This document shows positions 1-9,563 of a stretch of DNA of 64,000 nt, one piece after another. The position numbers and the translations under genes were made by a program. How positions within the stretch are numbered: position 1 is the stretch's first letter; each line of letters starts with the position of its first letter. Below the pieces are notes generated by a model that saw nothing but the letters and a program-made list of their open reading frames with translations, searched no databases and was not told the origin of the DNA. The stretch lies in contig NZ_JAFIBI010000001.1 in the NCBI RefSeq assembly GCF_017832975.1, forward strand, positions 3,906,001 through 3,970,000, given 5' to 3'. The stretch comes from Arthrobacter sp. PvP023. Lineage in GTDB: Bacteria; Actinomycetota; Actinomycetes; Actinomycetales; Micrococcaceae.

Positions 1-2589
1 GACGTGTTGCCGAACGACCGCACCGGTTACCAGGAAACGAAGGTCTGGCAGAGTCTCTACAACTTCCAGCGCGACGCGGCGACGGGGATCATCAACAAGC
101 TGGAGACCTACAACGGCTGCATCCTCGCCGACAGCGTCGGCCTGGGCAAAACGTTTACCGCTTTAGCGGTGATCAAGTACTACGAGCTGCGCAACAAGTC
201 CGTGCTAGTGCTCTGCCCGAAGAAGCTCGCGGAGAACTGGACGAACTACAACGCCAATCTCACGACTAACATCTTTGCCGAAGACCGGTTTAACTACGAC
301 GTCCTCGCCCATACCGACCTCTCGCGCACCGGCGGCGAGTCTCTGGGCTTACGACTTGACCGGATCAACTGGGGCAACTACGACCTGGTCGTCATCGACG
401 AGTCACACAACTTCCGCAACGCCGACTACGCCGAGGAGAAAGAGTCCCGCTACCAGCGGCTAATGCGGCGGGTCATCCGCGAAGGCGTGAAGACCAAGGT
501 GCTGATGCTGTCGGCGACCCCGGTGAACAACCGATTCAACGACCTGAAGAATCAACTGCAGCTCGCCTACGAGGGTGAGTCGAAGAACCTTGCCCAACAC
601 TTGAACATCTCGACATCGGTCGAGAAAGTCTTCAGCGACGCCCAACGCGTCTTCAACGAGTGGTCCAAGCTCTCCCCGGAGGACCGCACAAGCGAGCGTA
701 TCCTTCAGATGCTCGACTTCGACTTCTTCGAACTCCTCGATTCCGTGACGATCGCTCGATCACGCAAGCATATCCAAGCGTTTTACGACACTACAGAGAT
801 TGGTGCATTCCCCGAAAGGCTGGCACCAAGGTCAGTCCGTGAACCACTGACCGACCTGGTGGAAACACCGAGCTTCAATGACATCTTCGAGCAGCTCCAG
901 GCCCTCACCCTCGCCGTCTACACTCCGCTGGCTTACGTTTTTCCTAGCAGGATCAGCAAGTACGAGGACCTCTACAACGTCACTGCAGGCAGCGCCCGTT
1001 CTAACCTCGGCCAGCGGGGGCGCGAGCAGGGTCTGAAGAAGCTCATGACCGTGAACCTCCTTAAGCGGCTGGAGAGCTCGGTTGATGCATTCCGGCTAAC
1101 GCTGGCGAAGATCGAGGGCTCCGTAAACCGGACCCTGCAGCGCCTTGACTCCCATGCAGGCCCGCTCACGGAAGTGAGCGCTGACCTAGCGGGTCTCGAC
1201 CTTGATGTGGATGACGAAGACGACGCGAACGTCGAGGCGCTCTCGTTCGGCGAGAAGATCAAGATCGACCTCGACGATCTCGACATCGAGTCCTGGCAGC
1301 GCGACCTGTGGAACGACCGCGAGACTCTGCGCGAGCTGCTCGACGAGATGCGCAAGGTCGTCCCGGCCCACGACTTGAAGCTGCAGAGGCTCAAACAGCT
1401 CATCACCGACAAGGCCGCACATCCAATCAATGCGGGTAACCGCAAGGTGCTGGTTTTCTCCGCTTTTGCTGACACCGCCAACTATCTCTACCGCGAACTT
1501 GCCCCTACCCTTCAGAAGGCTGGGCTCGAGGCCGCCGTAATTACGGGCGGAAGCCACGGCTCTAAGACGAGCTTGGGTACCGGGTTCGACTTCCAGCAGG
1601 TGATGGCGCTGTTCTCCCCGCGCTCGAAGCAGCGTCACCTGACCATGCCGAAAGAGACGCGCGAGCTGGATGTGCTCATCGGCACTGACGTGATCAGTGA
1701 GGGCCAGAACCTTCAGGACTGTGATTACCTGATCAACTACGACATCCACTGGAACCCGGTCCGAATCATCCAGCGCTTTGGCCGTATCGACCGCATCGGC
1801 TCTATCAACGCTCATATTCAGCTGGTGAACTTCTGGCCCGACATCTCCCTCGACGAGTACATCAACCTCAAAGAACGCGTCGAAAACCGCATGGTCATCG
1901 CCGACCTCGCGGGCACCGCGAACGACAACGTCCTCACTCTCGAAGACTCCGACGCCGCGTTCCGCAAAGAACAGCTCCGCAAGCTCCAGGACGAGGTCAT
2001 CGAATTGGAGGACGTCCGCGCCGGTGTCTCCATCACCGATCTGGGCCTCAACGACTTCCGAATGGACCTGCTCGGCTACATCAAGGAGTACGGCGACCTC
2101 GCCACCGCCCCCAAAGGTCTCCACGCCGTCATCCCCGCCGACCCCGCCAACGGGCTGAAACCTGGGGTGATCTTCGTGTTGCGGAACATTAAAACCGACG
2201 AGAACATCAACCGCGGAAACCGGCTCCACCCGCACTACCTCGTCTACCTCGACGACGAGGGGAACGTCATCGCCGACCACACCGAGGCCAAGCATCTGCT
2301 CGACCTCATACGCGGGGGCTGCCGCCCCTACGACGAACCCGTCACGGACGTCGTGCACGCTTTCAATGCAGCTACGAGTGAGGGAGCCGAGATGGGCAAG
2401 TACTCCGAACTTCTCACAGATGCGATCCGCTCGATGATCGACGTCACCGAGGAGCGCGACATCGACAGCCTCTTCACTGGAGGCCACACCACGGCCCTGA
2501 CCCAGACCATCGCGGGTCTGGACGACTTCGAATTGATCGCTTTTATCGCCGTCGTCGACCCCGCCCGGGGTGTGCCCGCCAATGGCTGA
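1..2589 (+). CDS. SNF2/helicase-C superfamily II ATPase, 5' partial
   Basis: Superfamily 2 (SNF2/RapA-like) DNA-dependent ATPase, probably the motor subunit of the restriction-like cluster that follows. The frame is open from the first base of the window; the first usable start is GTG at 4, but the true start is probably upstream. Counted from that GTG, Walker A GLGKT is at residues 46-50, the DEAH-type box DESH at 132-135, SATP at 170-173, and helicase C-terminal motifs (SEGQNLQ, then QRFGRIDRIG) at about 567-598. Relatives beside DUF4391 genes often carry an N-terminal phospholipase-D nuclease domain; if present here it lies off the window (family knowledge, not seen). The 3' end overlaps the DUF4391 gene by 8 bases, implying coupled translation. 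Helicase identity is secure; the role in defence is inferred from the neighbours. Confidence 0.9.
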   Translation, partial: DVLPNDRTGYQETKVWQSLYNFQRDAATGIINKLETYNGCILADSVGLGKTFTALAVIKYYELRNKSVLVLCPKKLAENWTNYNANLTTNIFAEDRFNYDVLAHTDLSRTGGESLGLRLDRINWGNYDLVVIDESHNFRNADYAEEKESRYQRLMRRVIREGVKTKVLMLSATPVNNRFNDLKNQLQLAYEGESKNLAQHLNISTSVEKVFSDAQRVFNEWSKLSPEDRTSERILQMLDFDFFELLDSVTIARSRKHIQAFYDTTEIGAFPERLAPRSVREPLTDLVETPSFNDIFEQLQALTLAVYTPLAYVFPSRISKYEDLYNVTAGSARSNLGQRGREQGLKKLMTVNLLKRLESSVDAFRLTLAKIEGSVNRTLQRLDSHAGPLTEVSADLAGLDLDVDDEDDANVEALSFGEKIKIDLDDLDIESWQRDLWNDRETLRELLDEMRKVVPAHDLKLQRLKQLITDKAAHPINAGNRKVLVFSAFADTANYLYRELAPTLQKAGLEAAVITGGSHGSKTSLGTGFDFQQVMALFSPRSKQRHLTMPKETRELDVLIGTDVISEGQNLQDCDYLINYDIHWNPVRIIQRFGRIDRIGSINAHIQLVNFWPDISLDEYINLKERVENRMVIADLAGTANDNVLTLEDSDAAFRKEQLRKLQDEVIELEDVRAGVSITDLGLNDFRMDLLGYIKEYGDLATAPKGLHAVIPADPANGLKPGVIFVLRNIKTDENINRGNRLHPHYLVYLDDEGNVIADHTEAKHLLDLIRGGCRPYDEPVTDVVHAFNAATSEGAEMGKYSELLTDAIRSMIDVTEERDIDSLFTGGHTTALTQTIAGLDDFELIAFIAVVDPARGVPANG

Positions 2590-3247
2590 TCTGCTGTACC
2601 GATGGCCTGTTGCGGCGAAGTTCGGCAGCCGCGTGCCGAAGGAGAAGTTCTACGAGCACAGCACCGTCACCAACGCCGTCCGGGAGAAGTTTGTCACCGA
2701 GGTCCAGCGCATCGTCTGGGCCTACAAGCTCGCAGAGGCCACGGTCAACCTCCCCGGCAGTCCTGCGGTGCCCGAGGTCCAGGTCTTCCAACTCGACTCT
2801 AAAATGGACGACGTGTCCGAACCGGTGTTGACTGCGATCGACAAGGCCATCCCGTTCCCCATCATCTTCGAGATCACCCGCAGCGACGACAAAGATCGAG
2901 GCGTCCGCATGGTCGCGACGCCCAAGCATATGGGTACCGAACTCCCCCGACTCAGCGCCTACTACTCAACCGACTGGCAGCCCGCGGATTCCGAGCGACA
3001 GCCGCTCCCGACCGCGATCTCACTGCCCGCCCTCTATACTGCGCTTCTGAGTCCGCTGACGCCGGTTACTGTGCGGACGGGCGAGGAAATATCAGACGTG
3101 GCGGCCAGACTTCAATCCGTTCGCAAGCTCGAACGCGAGGTCGCGGCCCTGGAACGCATGATCCGCACCGAGCAGCAGCTCAACCGCAAGATCGAACTGC
3201 GCCGGGCCCTCAGGACAAAGCAATTAGAGCTAGAGCAACAGAGGTAA
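2582..3247 (+). CDS. DUF4391 domain-containing protein
   Basis: A 221-residue protein matching the DUF4391 family by its N-terminal W-P-V-A segment followed by a K-x-x-F-Y-E-H segment, the central F-E-I-T-R strand, and the YYST-D-W-Q block before a hydrophobic helix. The last ~60 residues (ERE-V-A-A-L-E-R onward, to the C-terminus) are a charged heptad-like helix, probably a coiled coil. ATG at 2582 is preferred over GTG at 2570 because it fits the family N-terminus. DUF4391 has no assigned biochemical role; it is typically found between an SNF2-type helicase and a Mod/Res pair, exactly as here, so it is probably an accessory or bridging subunit of that complex. It ends 19 bases before the Mod start. 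Family assignment is from memory of its sequence pattern. Confidence 0.8.
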   Translation: MADLLYRWPVAAKFGSRVPKEKFYEHSTVTNAVREKFVTEVQRIVWAYKLAEATVNLPGSPAVPEVQVFQLDSKMDDVSEPVLTAIDKAIPFPIIFEITRSDDKDRGVRMVATPKHMGTELPRLSAYYSTDWQPADSERQPLPTAISLPALYTALLSPLTPVTVRTGEEISDVAARLQSVRKLEREVAALERMIRTEQQLNRKIELRRALRTKQLELEQQR

Positions 3248-3266
3248 GCAATTGGAGAAACTACGC

Positions 3267-5120
3267 ATGACGTCACCGAACCTGACCGACGCAAACATTG
3301 AGAAGCTCGCCGAGCTGTTCCCCAGCGTTGTCACCGAGACGACTGACGACGATGGCAACCCGACGCAGGCCGTCGACTTCGACCTCTTGCGCCAAGAACT
3401 CTCCGACCACGTCGTCGACGGGCCGCAGGAACGTTACCGGCTCGACTGGCCCGGTAAGCGCGCAGCCGCGTTCGCCGCAAACGCCCCCATCGCTAAGACC
3501 CTGCGTCCCGTCCGTCAGGAGTCTGTCGACTTCGACACCACAAAGAACCTCTTCATCGAAGGCGACAATCTCGACGCGCTTAAGCTGCTCCAAGAGTCGT
3601 ACCTCGGCAAGATAAAGGTAATCTTCGCTGATCCGCCTTATAACACCGGGTCGGACCTTGTGTATGAGGATGACTTTTCCACGTCGACCGGGGACTACCT
3701 CTTGCGATCAGGAGAGCTCGACGAAAGGGGACGGCTAAACGCGAATCCGTTGACCAATGGTCGCTTTCATTCTGACTGGTTGACGATGATGTACCCGCGG
3801 CTGCGTCTCGCGCGGACACTGCTCTCTGATGACGGGGTTATTTTTGTCACCATCGGGGATCAAGAGGGCGCGAATCTTCGCGTTCTGATGGATGAGATTT
3901 TCGGCGTTGCAAACTTCATAGCCACGATTGTTTGGCAATCCCGAACTTCGATCTCAGACGATCAGGAAATCTCCGCTAACCACAACTATGTTCTCGCCTA
4001 TGCTCGGGATCGCGGCAAGCTGAGCTTCTGGGGAGAGCCCCTTCGCTCTGACGAGTACTCAAACTCCGACAACGACTCTCGTGGGCCTTGGAAACTTGTG
4101 CCTCTGGATGCTAACAAGCCGGGAGGCGACACGAACTATGAAGTTGTCAATCCTGATACAGGACAGGGATTCTGGCCGCCGGCTGGACGTTCGTGGGCGA
4201 TCAACCCGCGTTCCATGCAGGAGTTGATCGCAGACAACCGTGTGAAGTTTGGTCTCAAAGGGGACAGCGCGCCCAAACGCAAGCTGTACTTGAACGAGCG
4301 AATCCAACGCGGCGATACGCGCACCCCTAGCTCTCTGCTCCTCAATGCCGGTACCACGAAGGACGGAAGCGAAGAAGTCGCGAAGATCCTCGGGGGCAAG
4401 AAGATATTCGATTACCCAAAGCCTGTCTCCCTCCTAACCCGGCTTGTCGGTTACGGCGCTTCTGGCGCGAAAGACTGCACCGTGCTTGACTTCTTTGCTG
4501 GCTCCGGTACGACCGCCGATGCAGTCATGCAGCTAAACCTGCGCGATGGAGGCTCACGTCGATTCATCGTCGTTCAGTACCCGGAGAAGGTTGACCCTGC
4601 AACGCCGGCGGCGAAAGCAGGGTACGAAACGATCGCCGACGTAGCGCGAGAGCGGATCCGCAGATCAGGTGCACTAGCGAGTGACAAGGCCGGTCTCATC
4701 GAGGACGCCTTCGATATTGGGTTCCGGGCGCTCAAGGTCGACACCACCAATATGGCTGACGTGTTGCGCTCGCCGGACGAGACTGGTCAGCTCATGCTCG
4801 GTGAGTTGGAAAGCAGCGTGAAGGCGGATCGTTCGGGAGAGGATTTGCTATTCCAGGTCCTTCTCGATTGGGGCCTCGAACTGACAATGCCCATCGCCAT
4901 TGAGCAGATTGAAGGTCACGAAGTCTTCATCGTCGAAGACGGTGCGCTGGCTGCCTGCTTCGGGTCGGGCATCACACCAAATCTTGTGCGCACAATCGCT
5001 AAGCGCGAGCCCCTGCGGGCTGTTTTCCGTGATGCGGGATTCGCCTCCGACGATGCCCGCATAAATGCCGAGCAGATTTTCCACGAGATGTCTCCGGCGA
5101 CAGAAGTAAAGGCCCTCTGA
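3267..5120 (+). CDS. Type III restriction-modification DNA methyltransferase (Mod), beta-class adenine-N6
   Basis: Site-specific DNA adenine methyltransferase of the type III Mod family, about 617 residues. Catalytic motif IV DPPY is at about residues 122-125 and the SAM-binding motif I (FAGSGT) at about 411-416; DPPY before the SAM motif, with the long target-recognition region between them, is the beta-class order seen in EcoP1I/EcoP15I Mod. ATG at 3267 has a GGAG Shine-Dalgarno about nine bases upstream, so it is preferred to the TTG at 3252 that opens the frame. The Res subunit follows after only 5 bases. Known role of the family: Mod gives sequence specificity and protects host DNA by modifying one strand; as part of Mod2Res1 it licenses cleavage of unmodified DNA. 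The recognition sequence cannot be read from the protein. Confidence 0.93.
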   Translation: MTSPNLTDANIEKLAELFPSVVTETTDDDGNPTQAVDFDLLRQELSDHVVDGPQERYRLDWPGKRAAAFAANAPIAKTLRPVRQESVDFDTTKNLFIEGDNLDALKLLQESYLGKIKVIFADPPYNTGSDLVYEDDFSTSTGDYLLRSGELDERGRLNANPLTNGRFHSDWLTMMYPRLRLARTLLSDDGVIFVTIGDQEGANLRVLMDEIFGVANFIATIVWQSRTSISDDQEISANHNYVLAYARDRGKLSFWGEPLRSDEYSNSDNDSRGPWKLVPLDANKPGGDTNYEVVNPDTGQGFWPPAGRSWAINPRSMQELIADNRVKFGLKGDSAPKRKLYLNERIQRGDTRTPSSLLLNAGTTKDGSEEVAKILGGKKIFDYPKPVSLLTRLVGYGASGAKDCTVLDFFAGSGTTADAVMQLNLRDGGSRRFIVVQYPEKVDPATPAAKAGYETIADVARERIRRSGALASDKAGLIEDAFDIGFRALKVDTTNMADVLRSPDETGQLMLGELESSVKADRSGEDLLFQVLLDWGLELTMPIAIEQIEGHEVFIVEDGALAACFGSGITPNLVRTIAKREPLRAVFRDAGFASDDARINAEQIFHEMSPATEVKAL

Positions 5121-5125
5121 TCCCG

Positions 5126-8100
5126 ATGAAACTTCAGTTTAAGGTCCAGCAATACCAGACAGACGCCGTCGACTCCGTAGTCCAAGTCTTCGCAGGTCAG
5201 CCCAAACACGACGGCATCTCATACCGAATCGACCCCGGCAATGGGAGGCCCGCCGTTAACCCCACGCTCTTCGAGACAAGCCAGACACCTGACTCGGGTC
5301 TGCGAAACGCGGAGATCGCGCTCACAGGTGTGCAGCTGATGGAGAACGTGCACAAAGTGCAGCGGTCCCGGAACCTGCCGCTCTCGGCCAAGCTCGTCGA
5401 CAGCAAGGCCGCCCCAGGAGCCCCTAATCTTGACGTGGAGATGGAGACGGGTACGGGCAAGACCTACGTCTACATAAAAACGATCATGGAACTGCACAAG
5501 CGGTATGGCTGGTCGAAATTCATTATTGTTGTCCCTTCGATTGCGATCCGCGAGGGTGTGAAGAAGACTTTCGAAGTGACGGCCGAGCACTTCCAGCAGG
5601 TCTACGGGACGAAGCCACGCTCGTTCGTCTACAACTCCTCACAGCTCCACGAGCTGGAGCGGTTCAGCTCGGACGCCGGCGTGCAGGTAATGATCATCAA
5701 CATCCAGGCCTTCAACGCCACTGGGAAAGACCAGCGGCGCATCTATGACGAGCTCGACGACTTCCAGTCCCGCCGCCCGATTGATGTCATCAAGGCCAAT
5801 CGCCCGATTGTCATCATCGATGAACCCCAGAAAATCGGCGCAGACAACTCACTTAAGGCGCTGGCGCAGTTCGACGCGCTGATGATGCTGCGCTACTCGG
5901 CCACCCATAAGATCGAGCACACCAAAGTCCATCGGCTTGACGCGCTGGACGCCTACAACCAGAAGCTGGTCAAGAAGATCGCGGTCCGCGGGATCACCGT
6001 GAAAGGCCTGGCCGGTTCCACCGCATACCTATATTTGGACGCGGTCGAGATCGCCAAGGGCGCCAAGCCCAGGGCCAGGGTTGAGATCGAAGTGCAGACG
6101 AAGGGTGGCCCCATCAAGCGTCAGGTGAAGCGCCTCGATGTGGGCACTAACCTGCACGATCTATCAAATGGAATTGAAGCCTACAAGGGCCTCTTTGTTA
6201 CCGAGATCGATGCCAACCGCGACGTGATCGAGCTGAGCAATGGTGACGTCGTCATCGCCGGTCAGCTTGCCGACCGCGACGTGACCCAGGAGACGAAGCG
6301 GCGCATCCAGATTCGTGAAGTGATCCGCGCCCACCTCGACAAAGAGCGGGAGCTCTTCAGCCAAGGGATCAAGGTACTCTCCCTCTTCTTCATCGACGAG
6401 GTCACGAAGTATCGCGACTATGACCGCGAGGACACGCTCGGAGACTATGCTCGCGTATTCGAGGAAGAGTACGCCGCCGTCCGCGACGATGTGCTAGGTG
6501 AGCTCGGCCTCGATGAGACAACCTCTGCCTATCAGGAGTATCTCCGCCGAGATGACGTCCGAGCCGTGCACGAGGGTTACTTCTCCATCGACAAGAAGAC
6601 CAAGCGTCAGGTCGAGGGTAAGGTGAGCGGTCGCGGGGATGACAAGGGCCAGTCGACCGACTCGGACGCATACGACCTGATCCTCAAACAAAAGGAACGT
6701 CTGCTGTCGTTTGGAGAGCGGGTGCGGTTCATTTTCTCGCACTCTGCTCTGCGGGAGGGCTGGGACAACCCCAACGTATTCGTCATGGGCATGCTCAAGA
6801 AGAGCGACAACACAGTCTCCCGTCGCCAAGAGATCGGGCGTGGTCTGCGCTTGGCGGTCGATCAACATGGGGAGCGCATGGACAACCCAGTGACGGTACA
6901 CGACATCAACGAGTTGACCGTGGTTACCGACGAATCCTACACCCACTTCGTCGCCGGCCTTCAGCAGGAGATTGCAGAGTCCCTGACCGCGCGGCCGCGC
7001 AAGGCGAGCATCAAGTTCTTCACTGGTAAGACGATGCAGACACCCAGCGGCGAGTCTGTCGTCGAGGAGGCACTTGCTCAGGCCCTGTACAAGTACCTCA
7101 TCAAGAACGACTACCTTAACGACGACGACACCGTTTCCGAGGCCTACAAGCAGGCGAAGGAGACCGGAACTCTTGCCGAGCCAACCTCGGAGGTATTGCG
7201 GCCGGTCATCGACTTCGTTTGGCCGCTCGTGGAAATGCTGTATCTCGACGTGCCACTACCGATCGACGACCGTAAGCCGAAGAAGATTCCGCTCAACCAG
7301 GCGAATTTCGCGAAGAAAGAGTTCCAGGCACTCTGGAGTCAGATCAACCACAAGGCCGTCTACCAAGTCGAGTTCAGCTCTCAGGAGTTGATCCGTAAAT
7401 GCATCACGGTGCTCAACAAGCACCTGAACGTGGCCGCCTTGCAGTACGTTGTGCAGGCTGGCCAACAACGTGCGTCGCTGGAGGCCGACGACCTTACCAG
7501 CGGGGGCGGGTTCACAGTGTCGAGCACGCAGACCCATACCGAAAACGTCAGCGCCGGTTCGCAGGTGAAGTACGACCTGCTTGGGGAGATTACCGATAAA
7601 ACGCAGCTCACGCGACGAACTGTCGCCGAGATCCTCGGCGGGGTTGCCCCAGGAACTTTCGCGAAATTCCGGCTCAACCCGGAGCAGTTCATCACTGAGG
7701 CCGCCCGCCTCATCAACGAACAGAAAGCGACGGTCATCGTCGAGCACCTGACCTACGATGCGCTGGAGGACCGCTTCGACTCGGCGATCTTTACCGAGAA
7801 TCAGACGAAGCAGGATTTCACTCATGCGGGCAGCAAGCTGACGAAGCACATCTACGACTACGTCATCACCGACTCGAAGATCGAGCGCGCGTTCGTTAAG
7901 GAGCTGGACACCAGCCAGGAAGTCGCGGTCTACGCAAAGCTTCCACGCGGTTTCTTCATCCCAACCCCCGTGGGCGACTACAACCCGGACTGGGCAATTG
8001 CGTTCACCGAGGGCAGTGTCAAGCACGTCTATTTCGTCGCCGAGACCAAGGGCTCCCTCTCGACCCTCCAGCTCAAAGGCGTCGAAGACGCCAAGATCGA

Positions 8101-8257
8101 ATGCGCTCGCAGGTTCTTCGCATCGCTCAACGAGAAGAACGGTGACGACGTCACGTACGACGTAATCACGGACTACAGCGAGCTCATGCAGCTCGTAGGT
8201 CCGAACGCACCGGTGGCTGCACAAACGGAATTCGCTACAGCGGGCGATGCGAGCTGA
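5126..8257 (+). CDS. Type III restriction endonuclease subunit Res (DEAD/DEAH helicase with PD-(D/E)XK nuclease)
   Basis: The 1043-residue ATP-dependent restriction subunit partnering the adjacent Mod. Walker A (TGTGKT) is at about residues 108-113, the DExx box is DEPQ near 232, and motif VI (RRQEIGRGLR) is near 570. The C-terminal ~100 residues carry a PD-(D/E)XK nuclease core: an N-P-D-W strand near residue 954 followed by an A-E-T-K-G strand near 972, as in EcoP15I-type Res. The length is somewhat above the ~970 residues of classical Res. All motifs are intact, so the enzyme is likely active. It ends 97 bases before the next block, whose genes may have their own promoter. Confidence 0.93.
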   Translation: MKLQFKVQQYQTDAVDSVVQVFAGQPKHDGISYRIDPGNGRPAVNPTLFETSQTPDSGLRNAEIALTGVQLMENVHKVQRSRNLPLSAKLVDSKAAPGAPNLDVEMETGTGKTYVYIKTIMELHKRYGWSKFIIVVPSIAIREGVKKTFEVTAEHFQQVYGTKPRSFVYNSSQLHELERFSSDAGVQVMIINIQAFNATGKDQRRIYDELDDFQSRRPIDVIKANRPIVIIDEPQKIGADNSLKALAQFDALMMLRYSATHKIEHTKVHRLDALDAYNQKLVKKIAVRGITVKGLAGSTAYLYLDAVEIAKGAKPRARVEIEVQTKGGPIKRQVKRLDVGTNLHDLSNGIEAYKGLFVTEIDANRDVIELSNGDVVIAGQLADRDVTQETKRRIQIREVIRAHLDKERELFSQGIKVLSLFFIDEVTKYRDYDREDTLGDYARVFEEEYAAVRDDVLGELGLDETTSAYQEYLRRDDVRAVHEGYFSIDKKTKRQVEGKVSGRGDDKGQSTDSDAYDLILKQKERLLSFGERVRFIFSHSALREGWDNPNVFVMGMLKKSDNTVSRRQEIGRGLRLAVDQHGERMDNPVTVHDINELTVVTDESYTHFVAGLQQEIAESLTARPRKASIKFFTGKTMQTPSGESVVEEALAQALYKYLIKNDYLNDDDTVSEAYKQAKETGTLAEPTSEVLRPVIDFVWPLVEMLYLDVPLPIDDRKPKKIPLNQANFAKKEFQALWSQINHKAVYQVEFSSQELIRKCITVLNKHLNVAALQYVVQAGQQRASLEADDLTSGGGFTVSSTQTHTENVSAGSQVKYDLLGEITDKTQLTRRTVAEILGGVAPGTFAKFRLNPEQFITEAARLINEQKATVIVEHLTYDALEDRFDSAIFTENQTKQDFTHAGSKLTKHIYDYVITDSKIERAFVKELDTSQEVAVYAKLPRGFFIPTPVGDYNPDWAIAFTEGSVKHVYFVAETKGSLSTLQLKGVEDAKIECARRFFASLNEKNGDDVTYDVITDYSELMQLVGPNAPVAAQTEFATAGDAS

Positions 8258-8354
8258 TCTGATCTCAAATGAGGTGAAGCGGTGGTGCGGTAACTCTGTC
8301 GGTCCACACCGTGGGTAAGGCCGCGTTCTGAATAGAAGCGAGAGAAATAGCCAA

Positions 8355-9563
8355 ATGACTTCCCTCATCTCCTGGCTCGACGCGTCCACCGAGGAAAACT
8401 CGAAGATGCGCGAGCTCGTGAAGCTCTTCGGCACGCCGGAAACCACTGATGACCTCGGCATGGGCCAGCTGCGCGACGCGATCAGCAACAGCTTGTTCCC
8501 GGGTACTTCTGTGCTGCACCTGGGCGCACGGTATATGCTCCTCGTTCCGTGGGCTTATCAAGTTGCCCATCGCAGTACTCGGAACCCGGATGATCTGAGG
8601 AAGCGGTCCGAGGAGTCTGAGCGACAATTGATCGTACGACTTAAGGAGCGAGGAGAGGACAGCTTCATCGGCCGGGACGCCGGCAGGAACGTTCGGCAGC
8701 TTCCTTCGGCGGCCTACTGGTCGGCGCTTCGCCGCTACGGGATCGTGAACCCCGAGACAGACCGTTCCTCCGTCGCCCAGCTCATGTGCACAGACACCCC
8801 TTCCCCCGAGGATGGCGACAACGCCTACTACATCTGGAACCAGAGCCTCCCGAAGCCCCCGGAAGGCTTCCCTCAGACAGACGAACGCGGATTGACCCTG
8901 TCCCACGACGAGGCCCGTTGGCTTCAGGAACGCATCCTCACCACCTGCCCGGGCACGATGCTGGCTCACGTTGTCGGGTCCGAAGTCAGTCCCGAGCGCA
9001 GCCTCTGGGCTCCCTGGCTTGACCCGGCGTGCCGTAGCGCAAATGGCGAACCTGCGCAGTGGCTGAAGGATGCGGAAGCATTCTCTTTCATCCACAACGG
9101 CGCCACCATCCTCTACCAGCACCTCTTGGGCGAGCTGTCTATGAGGAAGTTCTCCTCCGGCGAGGGCACCCTCGAGCCAACGAATAAGCTCCTGGAAGCA
9201 TGGGAGGACCAGCGCGGCACCAAACGCGACCTCCTCGCCAGCTGGGACGTGGACGATTACCTCAGCCGCGCCAAAGCACTGAACCACAGCATCAATATCA
9301 GCGCCGCCGACTTCGCACGGGCCATGCTTGCGGCAGCCCTAAGCCCAGGAAGGCTGATCGACAACACAGACTTCCGTCCCGCCGTCGAAACCCGGGAGAA
9401 GCTGATGAAGAAGTCCAACTCGCGGTTCCGCAACGAACGCCGGCTCCGCGCCTGGCAACCGCCCAATCAGGTCGCGTCCCTGACCTTCCGCTGGGCCCAA
9501 GTCCGCAGGAACGTCCTGGACATCCACGCAGGACTCGCACTGGAAGGTCAGTCACATGCTTGA
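8355..9563 (+). CDS. DUF6361-like protein
   Basis: A 402-residue protein with no catalytic motif I can identify. The opening SLISWLDAS and the following segment ending in GMGQLRDAISN, then a LHLGARYMLLVPW block, match what I remember of DUF6361 proteins; that assignment is by pattern memory only. The sequence is rich in W and R, with an R-x-L-R-A-W-x-P-P segment near the C-terminus. It starts a second block of three overlapping genes (DUF6361-like, phospholipase-D-like, helicase): its last 8 bases overlap the next start at 9556. The co-transcribed nuclease and helicase suggest an accessory or sensor subunit of a DNA-targeting complex (inference). Confidence 0.7.
   Translation: MTSLISWLDASTEENSKMRELVKLFGTPETTDDLGMGQLRDAISNSLFPGTSVLHLGARYMLLVPWAYQVAHRSTRNPDDLRKRSEESERQLIVRLKERGEDSFIGRDAGRNVRQLPSAAYWSALRRYGIVNPETDRSSVAQLMCTDTPSPEDGDNAYYIWNQSLPKPPEGFPQTDERGLTLSHDEARWLQERILTTCPGTMLAHVVGSEVSPERSLWAPWLDPACRSANGEPAQWLKDAEAFSFIHNGATILYQHLLGELSMRKFSSGEGTLEPTNKLLEAWEDQRGTKRDLLASWDVDDYLSRAKALNHSINISAADFARAMLAAALSPGRLIDNTDFRPAVETREKLMKKSNSRFRNERRLRAWQPPNQVASLTFRWAQVRRNVLDIHAGLALEGQSHA

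Noticed and set aside
1186..2487. Long - strand open frame inside the SNF2-type helicase gene
   Set aside because: It lies opposite a gene with full helicase motifs; long antisense frames are common in GC-rich coding DNA, and its protein has no recognisable motif.
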